From Candidatus Omnitrophota bacterium (GTDB taxonomy: Bacteria; Omnitrophota; Gorgyraeia; Gygaellales; JAQTUX01): DNA of 64,000 nt. The notes beneath the pieces were generated by a model that searched no databases, was not told the origin of the DNA, and was given only the letters and a program-made list of their open reading frames with translations. The translations under genes were made by a program, and so were the position numbers. The stretch is taken from positions 62,001-126,000 of the forward strand of contig JAQTUX010000001.1 of assembly GCA_028707125.1 (NCBI GenBank). Reading direction: 5' to 3'. Below are positions 15,891-24,590 of this stretch, piece after piece (position 1 is the first letter of the stretch; each line of letters begins with the position of its first letter).

Positions 15891-17444
15891 TTAATGCCTG
15901 AAATGGCGCATACCTGTGAATACCATGGATATGCCTTTTTTATCTACGGCCTTTATTACCTCTTCATCGGATATGGAGCCGCCCGGCTGGATGATCGCTT
16001 TTATTCCGGCCTTTGCCGCTGTCAGGACCGCGTCGGCCTTGGGAAAGAAGGCATCGGAGGCAAGCATGGAGCCCTTAGCCAGTTTTCCCGCCTTTCTTAC
16101 CGCGATAATCACGGAATCCACTCTGCTGGTCTGGCCGGCGCCTATGCCTACGGTCTTTGTGCCGCTGGCCAGCACGATCGCGTTTGATTTTACGTGCTTA
16201 GCTACCTTCCAGCCGAATAAAAGCGAGGCGGTCTGCTGCTTTGTGGGCTTCTTTTTAGAGATAGTTTTTAAGCCGGCTTCGTCTACCATGGCCAGATCTT
16301 TATCCTGGACCAATAGCCCGCCGTTTACCTTCTTAAGGTCAAGCTCCTTCTCCAGGCCAAAATCGGCAAGCTCTATCAACCGCAGGTTTTTGCTTGAGGA
16401 AAATATCTGCCGGGAGGCGGCGCTGAAGGAAGGGGCAATTACGCATTCAAGGAAACCGCATTTCTTTATCGCCTTTGCCAGGCCTTCTTCAACCGGCCGG
16501 TTTATACCGATGATACCGCCAAAAGCCGAGAGCGGGTCGCAGGCGTAGGCATCCTTGAACGCCTTGATTATATTATCCGCCTCAGCCACTCCGCAGGGAT
16601 TATTGTGTTTTATCACTACCGCGGCCGGACGGGAAAATTCGGAGGCGATCCTCACTGCGGCGTCAAGGTCCAAGATGTTATTAAAGGAAAGTTCCTTGCC
16701 CTGAAGCTGCTTAATATTGCCCAGGCCGTATGCCCTGGCAGCGTCGCGATAAAACGCCGCTTTCTGGTGCGGATTCTCGCCGTAACGCAGGTCCTGTACC
16801 TTTTTAAAGGCCGGCCGCAGTTCCTGCGCGAAGCCGGAACCCTCTGCCTTTGAGCCGTATGTTGAGAGGTAGCTGAAGATCGCCGCGTCGTATTGCGAAG
16901 TCCTCTTGAATACATCCACGGCCAGCTCAAAACAGGTCTCCTCGCTTACAGCGCCGTTATTGCCCTTCATTTCAGCCAGCACCTCTTGATATCTGGCTGG
17001 ATCGGATATGACGCAGACGCTCCTGTTGTTTTTTGCCGCGGAACGCAGCATGGAAGGCCCCCCGATATCAATATTCTCTATGGCCTCGCCCAATTCAACA
17101 CCCTTCCTGCTCACGGTCTGCTCAAAGGGATAAAGATTCACCACGACCATATCAATAAGGCCTATATTGTGTTCCTTTAAGGTGGACATATGCTCCTGAT
17201 TGCCGCGCAGCGCCAATAATCCCCCGTGTATCCTGGGATGCAGGGTCTTTACCCGGCCGTCCAGCATCTCGGGAAATCCCGTATAATCGGACACATCCTT
17301 TACCTCGATCCCTTTTTCTCTAAGTAATTTCGCGGTGCCGCCGGTAGAAAGCATCTCTACGCCGGAACCCTCCAGCCCCCTGGCAAATTCCACAATGCCT
17401 GTCTTGTCTGATACGCTTATCAATGCCCGCCGTATTTTGACCAT
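15891..17444 (-). CDS. purH: Bifunctional AICAR transformylase/IMP cyclohydrolase
   Basis: PurH performs the last two steps of IMP synthesis, using 10-formyl-THF. The 517-residue length is normal. The N-terminal MGS-like IMP cyclohydrolase domain starts RRALISVSDKTGIVEFARGL and includes VKTLHPRIHGG. The C-terminal transformylase has VIKHNNPCGVA (catalytic Lys-His), SNAIVLA and the end motif MVFTGMRHFRH. Neighbouring folC and folE supply its folate cofactor, which may explain the operon. 19 nt separate it from the YchF-like gene. Confidence 0.97.
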   Translation of the reverse strand: MVKIRRALISVSDKTGIVEFARGLEGSGVEMLSTGGTAKLLREKGIEVKDVSDYTGFPEMLDGRVKTLHPRIHGGLLALRGNQEHMSTLKEHNIGLIDMVVVNLYPFEQTVSRKGVELGEAIENIDIGGPSMLRSAAKNNRSVCVISDPARYQEVLAEMKGNNGAVSEETCFELAVDVFKRTSQYDAAIFSYLSTYGSKAEGSGFAQELRPAFKKVQDLRYGENPHQKAAFYRDAARAYGLGNIKQLQGKELSFNNILDLDAAVRIASEFSRPAAVVIKHNNPCGVAEADNIIKAFKDAYACDPLSAFGGIIGINRPVEEGLAKAIKKCGFLECVIAPSFSAASRQIFSSSKNLRLIELADFGLEKELDLKKVNGGLLVQDKDLAMVDEAGLKTISKKKPTKQQTASLLFGWKVAKHVKSNAIVLASGTKTVGIGAGQTSRVDSVIIAVRKAGKLAKGSMLASDAFFPKADAVLTAAKAGIKAIIQPGGSISDEEVIKAVDKKGISMVFTGMRHFRH

Positions 17445-17463
17445 TTACGCGACTCCTTCCTTT

Positions 17464-18162
17464 TTATTTATTGAATCTGAATGTTATCCAATCCCCGTCC
17501 TGCACTATGTAATCCTTCTGCTCAAGGCGCACTTGAGAACGCACCGCGTTAAACGAACCGGCGGCGATAATGTCCGACGTAGGAACGACTTCGGCGCGGA
17601 TAAACCCTTTCTGGATATCGCTGTGTATCTCCCCTGCCGCCTCTTTAGCGTTAGTGCCCTGCCTTATCAGCCAGCCGCGGCAGTCCTTATCTCCCGCGGT
17701 AAAAAACTGGGCGAACCCCGCCTTTATCAACAGATCCTGCAGCAACCTGTTCTTATCCGCCAATGCCTCCTGCGCCGCCAGATATACGCTCCTTAAACAA
17801 AAAAGCGGATATGTTTGCAGCGCCTTCTTTTCCTCCCCGCTCAACATCTCCGGAGTTACCAGCTCTTCCTTCTCTAAAGTCCCTTTAACCTTCAAGAGCA
17901 CTGCCTTCTCTGCTTCGTCTTCGGACCGCTCAAGGCGCTTATCTATAAAATCTATGTCCGAAATAATAACCTGCAGTTTGTCCTCCGGTCTTGCCACGAC
18001 CGCGTCGGCCTCGGATAACCGCTCTTCGGCGATGACCTCTATTTCCGGGTATGTCTTCTTGGCCGCCTTAAAAATATCTTTGAGTTTGTCCAGCCGCGGG
18101 TCTTTGACGGCTAATTTGCCTTTAGGAAATTCCTGTTCCAGATTAAGAGCGACTATTTTCAT
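17464..18162 (-). CDS. YchF-like protein lacking the GTPase core (DUF933/TGS domain)
   Basis: The 232-residue product matches the C-terminal part of the Obg-family ATPase YchF/OLA1. The TGS-type end reads RGWLIRQGTNAKEAAGEIHS, KGFIRAEVVPTSDI, then LEQKDYIVQDGDWITFRFN, all YchF hallmarks. The N-terminal G domain is absent: no GxxxxGKS P-loop is found, and residues 1-60 resemble only a short scaffold (KLAVKDPRLDKLKDIF). The central helical part (about 60-130) corresponds to the YchF coiled-coil region. It overlaps the EF-G-like gene by 4 nt, which suggests a joint translation-related role. It may be a ribosome-binding remnant rather than an enzyme. Confidence 0.85.
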   Translation of the reverse strand: MKIVALNLEQEFPKGKLAVKDPRLDKLKDIFKAAKKTYPEIEVIAEERLSEADAVVARPEDKLQVIISDIDFIDKRLERSEDEAEKAVLLKVKGTLEKEELVTPEMLSGEEKKALQTYPLFCLRSVYLAAQEALADKNRLLQDLLIKAGFAQFFTAGDKDCRGWLIRQGTNAKEAAGEIHSDIQKGFIRAEVVPTSDIIAAGSFNAVRSQVRLEQKDYIVQDGDWITFRFNK

Positions 18163-20117
18163 CCTTCAACACCTGCCTTTTGATGCGCCTGTGATTGCGC
18201 GATGACCGTAGAGACATGCTTATGCGGGACCTGTTCGTAATGCGAAAAATTCATTGTGTAATAACCTCTACCCCCGGTCATTGAACGCAGGTCGTTTGCG
18301 TATTTGAACATCTCTGCAAGGGGCACCTGCGCCTTCAAGGCGTTGTTTTTGCCCTTTATCTCCATACCCATGACCCGGCCGCGCCTGGAATTGACATCGC
18401 CTGAGATCTGGCCCATATATTCCTCCGGGATCACGACCTCCACGTCCATTATGGGCTCAAGCAGCGCCGGCGCCGCCTCCTGCACCGCCTTTCTTATGGC
18501 CATTGAACCGGCGATCTGAAACGCCATATCCGACGAATCGACTTCGTGATAGGAGCCGTCACAAAGCACGACCTGCACATCCACCACCGGATATCCGGCG
18601 ACAATGCCCTCCTGCATCGCGTTCCTTACGCCCTTTTCTACCGACGGCACGTAGTTCCTCGGTATTGCCCCGCCCACAATCCTGTTCACGAACTCAAAGT
18701 CCTTGCCCCTCTCAAGCGGCCTGATCTCGATCCAGACATCTCCGTACTGGCCCCTGCCTCCCGACTGTTTCTTGTATTTGCCCTGCATCTTGACTGCCTT
18801 GGTGATGGTCTCCTTGTAAGGGACCTGGGGCGTTCCCAGGGTGACCTCGACATTGAACCTTTTTTTCAGCCTGCCCATAAGCACGTCCAGATGCAGATCG
18901 CCTAAGCCCGAAACGATCTCCTCCCTGGTCTGGTTATCGCGGGAGACCTTGAATGTCTGATCCTCTATCATAAGTTTCGCGAGCGCGGGTGAGATCTTCT
19001 CTTCGTCCTGCCTGGTCTTAGGCCTGACAGAAGCGGAGATCAGCGGCTCGGGGAAAACGATCGGTTCAAATACCAGCGGCCTGTCCTGAGAACTTATGGA
19101 ATCGTTGGTAAAGGTATCCTTGAGCTTGGCGATCGCCACTATGTCGCCGCATCCCGCCTCGCTGATGCCGCGCTGTTCCTTGCCCTGCAATATGTATATG
19201 GGGCCTATGCGCTCCTGCGTCTTCTTGGTGGAGTTATAGAATGATGTATTCGGCAGGAGTTTGCCGGAAAATATCCTGATCACTGTAAGCTGGCCCACAT
19301 AGGGGTCGGAGATGCTTTTAAAAACAAAACCGGAAAGCGGGGAGCCATCGCTGAAGGTTATCTCCGTCTTTTTATCCGGCTCCTTGGGACAGGCGGCAAA
19401 CACGGCCGTCCGCTCCGACGGATTCGGCAGATAGTGGATAATGGCGGCGGCAAGTTCGCTTACGCCCTGATTGTTCAATGCCGAGCCGGAGAGTATGGGA
19501 AATATCTCCCCTTTATCAACCGCCTCATGCAGCGCTGTCTTGATCTCATCCTCGCTTAAAACCGCGCCCTCAAGGTACCTCTCCAATAATTGATCGTCCG
19601 TCTCAGCGACCGCTTCTATAAGGGCGGCATCGCTGAATGAGCCGACCACAACCGCTTTTTTAGAAAGCCCGCTTCTTATTTCCTCGATCACCTTATCGAC
19701 GTTCACGCCTTCCCTGTCTGTCTTGTTTATGAAAATAAGGCGGGGCATCTTGATCTCTTCCAGGTCCTGCCATACGCGCTCTGTGCCGGCCGCTATGCCG
19801 TCGGTAGCGTCTATTACCACTACCGCCGAGTCAACCGCCCTTATGCCGGCCAGGACCTCGGCGTAAAAATCCAGGTAGCCGGGAGCGTCTATTATCTGTA
19901 TGCGGGCCGCCTCCGATTCACAATAAAGCATGCTCGCGTTTATGGAGATCTTACGCTCGGCCTCGTCCGCGCTGTAATCGCTTACGGTGTTGCCTTCCAT
20001 AACCGAACCCCGGCGCGTGAGCGCCTTGCAGTTAAACAGCATCGCCTCCGCCAAAGATGTCTTTCCCGAATGAGCATGGCCTAGAAGTATAACACTCCTT
20101 TTCTTATTCACGTCCAT
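18159..20117 (-). CDS. Elongation factor G-like GTPase (EF-G paralogue)
   Basis: A 652-residue translational GTPase, shorter than canonical EF-G (about 690-700). The G domain has GHAHSGKT (P-loop), ERKISINAS (switch I region), DAPGYLDFYAEV and NKTD. Domains II-V follow, including the domain IV stretch SGGRGQYGDVWIEIRPLE and the domain V signature PEEYMGQISGDVNSRRGRV. Divergence and lack of rps12/rps7/tuf neighbours suggest the EF-G2/FusA2-like group rather than the main factor. It heads an operon with the YchF-like gene, purH, folC, mnmE and folE, behind a near-consensus promoter, with a GGAGGA Shine-Dalgarno. Confidence 0.9.
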   Translation of the reverse strand: MDVNKKRSVILLGHAHSGKTSLAEAMLFNCKALTRRGSVMEGNTVSDYSADEAERKISINASMLYCESEAARIQIIDAPGYLDFYAEVLAGIRAVDSAVVVIDATDGIAAGTERVWQDLEEIKMPRLIFINKTDREGVNVDKVIEEIRSGLSKKAVVVGSFSDAALIEAVAETDDQLLERYLEGAVLSEDEIKTALHEAVDKGEIFPILSGSALNNQGVSELAAAIIHYLPNPSERTAVFAACPKEPDKKTEITFSDGSPLSGFVFKSISDPYVGQLTVIRIFSGKLLPNTSFYNSTKKTQERIGPIYILQGKEQRGISEAGCGDIVAIAKLKDTFTNDSISSQDRPLVFEPIVFPEPLISASVRPKTRQDEEKISPALAKLMIEDQTFKVSRDNQTREEIVSGLGDLHLDVLMGRLKKRFNVEVTLGTPQVPYKETITKAVKMQGKYKKQSGGRGQYGDVWIEIRPLERGKDFEFVNRIVGGAIPRNYVPSVEKGVRNAMQEGIVAGYPVVDVQVVLCDGSYHEVDSSDMAFQIAGSMAIRKAVQEAAPALLEPIMDVEVVIPEEYMGQISGDVNSRRGRVMGMEIKGKNNALKAQVPLAEMFKYANDLRSMTGGRGYYTMNFSHYEQVPHKHVSTVIAQSQAHQKAGVEG

Positions 20118-20206
20118 CTTGTCCTCCGGAATTAGAAATTCGTGTCAGCATCATGCCAACGGCTTAAGGTTTATGGGCTGGATATCAATACGAACGGCAG
20201 GACTTT

Positions 20207-20235
20207 ATTATATGGGAAAAATGAAGCAGCGTCAA
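20207..20235 (-). promoter_or_regulatory. Promoter of the EF-G-like/purH/folC/mnmE/folE operon
   Basis: TTGACG (20235-20230), a 17-nt spacer and TATAAT (20212-20207) on the minus strand. The start would be near 20200, giving a leader of about 80 nt before the ATG at 20117. A short GGGG/CCCC hairpin just upstream (about 20257-20270) may weakly terminate the kamA transcript. Confidence 0.75.
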
Positions 20236-20271
20236 GGTGAGAAAACAATATTTTGGCGGGGAGAAAACCCC

Positions 20272-21450
20272 TTATTCCAGATAGGTATAGATCTTTCCCT
20301 TGTAATTCCTCAGGACGTATTTGCCCTTTGCCTGGGAAAGGATATAATACGGGCCGACGGGGATCTTGCCTCCTCCGCCTGGAGCGTCTATCACATATGT
20401 GGGCACGGCATAACCCGAAGTATAGCCCCTCAGTTTCTCAATGATGTTGATGCCGGCGGCAACGGGCGTGCGAAAATGCTCTGTGCCGCGCACGGGGTCG
20501 CACTGATAGATGTAATAAGGCCTGACCCTCATCTCAAGAAGCATATGCATAAGTTTTTTCATGATATAAGGCCTGTCATTGATGCCTTTAAGCAGCACGG
20601 TCTGGCTGCCCATTGGAAATCCGGCATCAGCCAGCATATCACAGGCATTCCTGGTGCGCCTCGTGATCTCTTTAGGATGGTTAAAATGTATGCTTATCCA
20701 GAGCGGGGAATATTGCTTAAGCCGGCTGACAAGCGACTCTGTAATGCGCTGGGGCAGCGTAACAGGCACGCGCGTGCCTATCCTTACGAACTCCACGTGA
20801 GAAATCTCGCGCACGCGCTTTACTATGCCTTCTATCTGGTCGTCCTCCAGCATAAACGGATCGCCCCCTGAAATAAGCACATCCCGCACCTTTTTATTGG
20901 ATCTTATGTATTCGATCGCCTTGTCAAATTTGTGCTCGGCATCTATCTCTTTTTCATCTCCCACGAGCCTGCGCCTCGTGCAATGGCGGCAGTAAGTGGC
21001 GCAGCGCTCCGTCGCCAGAAGCAGGACCCTGTCAGGATACCTGTGCACAAGCCCGGGAGCGGGAGAGTCCCTGTCTTCCGCGCAGGGATCAAGCATCTCA
21101 TGCGGGCTGACCGTAAATTCATGCGAGGTAGGGACCGCCTGCCTCCTTATGGGGCAGTTGGGGTCGTAAGGGTCTATGAGCGTCGCCCAATACGGCGTAA
21201 TGGCAACGGAAAGCCGGCCTGAGGATTTTTTGATCCCCTTCTCCTCCTCAGGAGAGAGATCGATTATCTGCGAAAGCTGTTCTTTTGTATGGATCCGGTT
21301 TTTTACCTGCCAATGCCAATCCTCCCAATCAAGAGGGTTTGCCTCCCTGAACAGAGGCATCTGATGATAGTCGATAGGGAACCGTTTGATCCTGGGGGCG
21401 CCGGACTGTTGCTGCGTTTCAGCCCGTTCAGCTACCTGCTGCTGGCTCAA
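20272..21450 (-). CDS. KamA-family radical SAM aminomutase (lysine 2,3-aminomutase-like)
   Basis: A roughly 392-residue radical SAM/PLP enzyme. The cluster motif is ATERCATYCRHCTRRRLVG, followed by LISGGDPFML, the SIHFNHPKEIT strand and the PLP-lysine region DAPGGGGKIP. Lysine 2,3-aminomutases make beta-lysine; related enzymes act on glutamate or on EF-P lysine. I place the start at the TTG at 21450: AAGGAGG lies 6 nt upstream and the TTG overlaps the preceding stop as TTGA. An ATG at 21486 would force a 40-nt overlap with no Shine-Dalgarno. It is coupled to an ATP-grasp ligase, which suggests that a beta-amino acid is ligated. Confidence 0.9.
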   Translation of the reverse strand: MSQQQVAERAETQQQSGAPRIKRFPIDYHQMPLFREANPLDWEDWHWQVKNRIHTKEQLSQIIDLSPEEEKGIKKSSGRLSVAITPYWATLIDPYDPNCPIRRQAVPTSHEFTVSPHEMLDPCAEDRDSPAPGLVHRYPDRVLLLATERCATYCRHCTRRRLVGDEKEIDAEHKFDKAIEYIRSNKKVRDVLISGGDPFMLEDDQIEGIVKRVREISHVEFVRIGTRVPVTLPQRITESLVSRLKQYSPLWISIHFNHPKEITRRTRNACDMLADAGFPMGSQTVLLKGINDRPYIMKKLMHMLLEMRVRPYYIYQCDPVRGTEHFRTPVAAGINIIEKLRGYTSGYAVPTYVIDAPGGGGKIPVGPYYILSQAKGKYVLRNYKGKIYTYLE

Positions 21451-22442
21451 AGAGAGCCTCCTTTCCCATACCGCTGGAGGGCGCAATCAACAACCTTGCC
21501 TATCATAGCATCGTAGGTAATTCCCAGATGTTTGGCGATAACCATAAAGACATCATCAACGGACAAAGAAGGCAGAGGGTTTATCTCAAGGACGTAGGGA
21601 TTGCCGTCTTCATCCGTACGGAAATCAATCCTGCCGAAATCGCGGCATTCAACCGCCCTGTAAGCCTTTAAGGCGTAATCCCGCATTTTATCTATCAATT
21701 TCTGAGGTATCCGCGGCGGGCATACATATCCCAGCCTGTTGGAATGTATCCTGGCGAAGGTGTAAAATTGGTCCCCGAGGTCCAGCTTGCCGTCTATCTT
21801 TACCTGCACCGGCGGGAAAACCTCGGGGTCTTCGTTGCCGATGATCGCTACGGTAAATTCCTTTCCGGATATGAACTCTTCCACCAGCGCCGGTTGTTTA
21901 TATGTCTTGACCACGAAATCCACCCGCTTCCTTAAGCTTTCTTCATCGTCAACTTTGGCATCTTTGCTTATGCCCTTTGAAGAGCCCTCGAAACGCGGCT
22001 TCACGATCATGGGAAACCGCAGGTGGTCCATATTCATTTCTTCCAAACTCTTTGCCTCAAAAAATTTAGGCGTGGGTATTTTTTCATACAGCAGCATTTT
22101 CTTTGTGGCGATCTTGTCAAGCGTCAGCCCCAGGGTAAACCCGTCGGAACCAACAAACGGCACATCCATCATTTCAAGCAGCACCGGCACCTGCGATTCC
22201 CTGTTCCTGCTTATGGCCCTGCCTTCGCAGATGTTAAATACGATGTCAACGCCGAGATCGCCCCGCATTTCAAGCAGCCGTTCCGCGTTGCCGATCTTCT
22301 TAACGGTATGGCCGTTTTTCTCCAGCGCTGCCGCTACCGATCCTATCACGGGCCTGGAGTCCAGCTCCGCGTAGAGATCCGACGGTTCTCCCTCTTTCAG
22401 CTTATAATCCTCTTTTAAATCGTATGTAAATCCTATGATCAT
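21447..22442 (-). CDS. ATP-grasp ligase, D-alanine-D-alanine ligase-like
   Basis: About 331 residues of the Ddl-type ATP-grasp fold. N-terminal domain ends in DIVFNICEG; ATP-binding blocks are PMIVKPRFEGSSKGIS (about 150), LVEEFISGKEFTVAIIG and the metal/catalytic region GRIDFRTDEDGNPYVLEINP. The N-terminus MIIGFTYDLKEDY differs from housekeeping Ddl, and the gene is coupled to kamA rather than to mur genes, so a different amino-acid or peptide substrate is likely. Start is ATG at 22442; an in-frame GTG at 22454 is an alternative. A terminator-like hairpin lies immediately upstream. Confidence 0.87.
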   Translation of the reverse strand: MIIGFTYDLKEDYKLKEGEPSDLYAELDSRPVIGSVAAALEKNGHTVKKIGNAERLLEMRGDLGVDIVFNICEGRAISRNRESQVPVLLEMMDVPFVGSDGFTLGLTLDKIATKKMLLYEKIPTPKFFEAKSLEEMNMDHLRFPMIVKPRFEGSSKGISKDAKVDDEESLRKRVDFVVKTYKQPALVEEFISGKEFTVAIIGNEDPEVFPPVQVKIDGKLDLGDQFYTFARIHSNRLGYVCPPRIPQKLIDKMRDYALKAYRAVECRDFGRIDFRTDEDGNPYVLEINPLPSLSVDDVFMVIAKHLGITYDAMIGKVVDCALQRYGKGGSL

Positions 22443-22443
22443 A

Positions 22444-22475
22444 GAAAAAAGCACCTTTCCTTTCAGGTCAGGTGC
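22444..22475 (-). terminator. Attenuator-like hairpin before the ATP-grasp/kamA genes
   Basis: On the minus strand GCACCT (22475-22470) pairs with AGGTGC (22456-22451), followed directly by TTTTTTCT and the ATG at 22442. An alternative ACCT/AGGT pairing is possible inside it, so two folds compete. It lies downstream of a promoter at 22568-22596 and after a 100-nt leader. That arrangement fits conditional termination or occlusion of the ribosome site. Confidence 0.6.
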
Positions 22476-22503
22476 CCTTATCGGTTTCTATCTTTCAATT
22501 TTC

Positions 22504-22527
22504 TTATTTTCTCCTCGGAGACGGCAT
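22504..22527 (-). other. Possible 7-codon leader ORF
   Basis: In the ATP-grasp/kamA leader, ATG CCG TCT CCG AGG AGA AAA TAA would encode MPSPRRK. The run of basic codons ahead of a lysine-aminomutase operon is suggestive of attenuation, but no good Shine-Dalgarno precedes it. Weak call. Confidence 0.2.
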
Positions 22528-22550
22528 TCTTAAAAAACCAACTGTTTGAT

Positions 22551-22596
22551 AATAACTCTATAGTTATTTTTTATCACACGCTATTATGTATGTCAA
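22551..22596 (-). promoter_or_regulatory. Promoter and palindromic operator of the ATP-grasp/kamA operon
   Basis: TTGACA (22596-22591), a 17-nt spacer and TAAAAA (22573-22568) on the minus strand. The TTGACA includes the TGA stop of the preceding HAD gene. AATAACT ATAG AGTTATT, a perfect 7-bp inverted repeat at 22551-22568, covers the predicted start site and could be an operator. Confidence 0.65.
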
Positions 22597-23207
22597 GAAT
22601 TTTCTAAGATTTTGTTCAATTTTTCCTCCAACGCGCGCGCGCCTTCGAAACGGATACAATCAATACCCATTTTTCCCGCCTCCGCGATCAGGTCCGGCCT
22701 GTCGTCGGTATATATCACTTCTTCCGGGCCGGCATTGCTCAGGCGCAGGGCCGTATCATAGATCTCGGGCTTGGGCTTTCTTGCCCCGACCTCATAAGAA
22801 AGCACGATCCTGTCGAACACGCCGAATATATCAAATTGTTTCTTTAAAAATTCAAAATGCAGGATATTTATATTGGATATCAGCAGGATGAAAAGGTCTT
22901 TCTTCAATAATTTGGCGAGAGAATGGACCTTGAGGTTGTCGGGAGTCAAAAAAAATATATCATTCCAGATCGAGTTAAACTGCTCTATCCCTAAATTCAA
23001 TTTAAGGCGCGGGCGGATCGCGTTGAAGAAGTCCCGCGGCGAAACCCTGCCCTCTTCAAATTTCTCGGTATATTCGGAATCAAAAAATACATCAAATATC
23101 TCTTTTTTGTCCAGGGGCGAAAACCGGGCGATCTTGTCCACGGCCCTCCAATGGTCAAAGTCAAGCCACACGTTGCCGAAGTCAAAGAATACCGCCTTGT
23201 ATTTCAT
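22593..23207 (-). CDS. HAD-superfamily hydrolase (YihX-like, subfamily IA)
   Basis: A 204-residue HAD phosphatase. Motif I is FFDFGNVWLDFDHWRA, where the second Asp of DxD is Gly, as in YihX-type enzymes. Motif II Ser is in LLISNINILH, the motif III Lys in GARKPKPEIY and motif IV acidic pair in IYTDDRPDLI. These enzymes dephosphorylate small sugar phosphates. The substrate cannot be predicted. It lies 5 nt after the PAC2 gene, and its last codons contain the -35 box of the next operon. Confidence 0.9.
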   Translation of the reverse strand: MKYKAVFFDFGNVWLDFDHWRAVDKIARFSPLDKKEIFDVFFDSEYTEKFEEGRVSPRDFFNAIRPRLKLNLGIEQFNSIWNDIFFLTPDNLKVHSLAKLLKKDLFILLISNINILHFEFLKKQFDIFGVFDRIVLSYEVGARKPKPEIYDTALRLSNAGPEEVIYTDDRPDLIAEAGKMGIDCIRFEGARALEEKLNKILENS

Positions 23208-23212
23208 CCGGG

Positions 23213-24184
23213 TTAATTATCCTTCTTTCCGCTGCCTTTAAACAGGTCCAGGAACCTGTCTTCATAATCCTTGTAAACGCTCCACTTATCCAGTTCTTTT
23301 TTAAGCTCGCCCGCCTTTGTGATATCGGATTTTACCATCTCAAACAGCTTCTCGATCCTGGCGTTTATGGAAGACGGCAGCCGCGAATGCTGGCTAAGCA
23401 GTTTCTTGATCTTTTCTATTTCCTCTTCCCCTATCGGCTCCTGGCCTTCGTGCTCGCCCCTGACGTAATCTATCAGCTTATTGATCTCCGCCTCTACGAA
23501 TTCCGCCTGTTCTTTTAATTCGGACAGATCCAGGTTGACACCGGCCAGCACGCTGAAAACCTTCAGCACAGCCAGCGCCGCCTTGGGGTTTTCTATATGC
23601 ACCGTGAAAATGGGTATCTCCCCCAGCAGGCATATGCCTTTCAATCCTCTTTTCTTTGCCATAGCGACAAATATGCCGTTCATCCCGCTGATCTCTCCCC
23701 GTTCCATGATCGTAATGCCCGCGCCTTTCAGTTTATTTATATCGTCCGTATGCGTGCAGGAGGCAAAGACCTCCGGGGCCTTTATATGGTCTATGGGCTT
23801 GGGCAAAGAAGCAAAGCCATAGATCTTCTTCACTTTAAAATCGGCGGCTACGTCCAGTATCGCCCTGGCGTAGCTTTCCGCCCTGGAAAGATCCGGCTGC
23901 GCGTTACTGAAGAAAAAGATCAGGTCGTTATTATTGTCTTTGTCTTTCCAGAAAAAGAATTTGCTCACCGGCAGGTCCGCGATCCTTATAACCCCCTTAT
24001 CCACGATCGCTGAGCCCCTGTAAAAAAACGGCCTGGGGTCGATCTCGGCAAGCTCCTCCGCCTTGAGCTTATCTATTAAATAAGTAACGGCCTTAAAAGC
24101 TACCTCCCCCATGCCGGGCCAGCCCACGATCAAGGAAGGATTGTTAAGTTTCGGCCTTTTAAATATCTTGATGTTCCTTTCCAT
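23213..24184 (-). CDS. PAC2-family protein (proteasome-assembly-chaperone-like fold)
   Basis: A 323-residue protein with the PAC2 fold (about residues 10-235): PSLIVGWPGMGEVAFKAVTYL at the start, GFASLPKP and LLGEIPIFTVHIENPKAALAVL later. The C-terminal 90 residues are charged and helical (EEEIEKIKKLL, ELKKELDKWSVYKDYEDRFLDLF). PAC2 proteins are common in archaea and actinobacteria; their bacterial role is unclear. The start at 24184 is fixed by GGAGG 6 nt upstream and makes a 26-nt overlap with ybgC; a longer frame from 24241 is unlikely. Confidence 0.87.
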   Translation of the reverse strand: MERNIKIFKRPKLNNPSLIVGWPGMGEVAFKAVTYLIDKLKAEELAEIDPRPFFYRGSAIVDKGVIRIADLPVSKFFFWKDKDNNNDLIFFFSNAQPDLSRAESYARAILDVAADFKVKKIYGFASLPKPIDHIKAPEVFASCTHTDDINKLKGAGITIMERGEISGMNGIFVAMAKKRGLKGICLLGEIPIFTVHIENPKAALAVLKVFSVLAGVNLDLSELKEQAEFVEAEINKLIDYVRGEHEGQEPIGEEEIEKIKKLLSQHSRLPSSINARIEKLFEMVKSDITKAGELKKELDKWSVYKDYEDRFLDLFKGSGKKDN

Positions 24185-24578
24185 TCTTTTCCTCCGATGG
24201 ATTTTCTGCGAGTTTTTCCCGAATGTCGTCGGGTATGGCAACCGGGCGGAAGCCGGCGTTAACGCAAACCATTACCACCTCCGCCTCGCACACTACACAA
24301 TCGCCCTTGAGGACCGTTTGACTGAAAATAATAGAAGATACCTTGATCTTAGCGGCTTCGCTCTTTACCGCCAACACATCTCCGTACCTGGCGGGCGTCC
24401 TGTACTTTATGTTGACGGACGCGATGACAAAAAAGAACCCCCTGTTAACGCAGTCGGCTACCAGGACCCCTCTTTTTTCTAAATATTCCGTCCTTCCTCT
24501 CTCCAGGAACCTGAGGTAGTTAGCGTAATAAACTACCCCTCCGGCGTCCGTGTCTTCGTAATAAACTCTTACCTGCAT
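24159..24578 (-). CDS. ybgC: YbgC/4HBT-family acyl-CoA thioesterase
   Basis: A 139-residue hot-dog fold thioesterase. The signature VYYEDTDAGGVVYYANYLRFLERGRTEYL contains the catalytic Asp in the DTDAxGVVYxxNYxxxxExxR pattern. YbgC-type enzymes hydrolyse short- or long-chain acyl-CoA and in proteobacteria are tied to the Tol-Pal envelope cluster. tolQRA genes are not adjacent here; it sits after the M1-barrel fusion gene (12-nt gap) and before the PAC2 gene. The charged C-terminal tail EEKNGKEHQDI is overlapped by the next start. Confidence 0.93.
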   Translation of the reverse strand: MQVRVYYEDTDAGGVVYYANYLRFLERGRTEYLEKRGVLVADCVNRGFFFVIASVNIKYRTPARYGDVLAVKSEAAKIKVSSIIFSQTVLKGDCVVCEAEVVMVCVNAGFRPVAIPDDIREKLAENPSEEKNGKEHQDI

Positions 24579-24590
24579 AATAATATGGGG

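Noticed and set aside
22443-22592. Known lysine or other riboswitch before the ATP-grasp/kamA genes
   Set aside because: The leader is too short and lacks recognisable conserved cores of the lysine riboswitch. Only a hairpin with U tract is supported.
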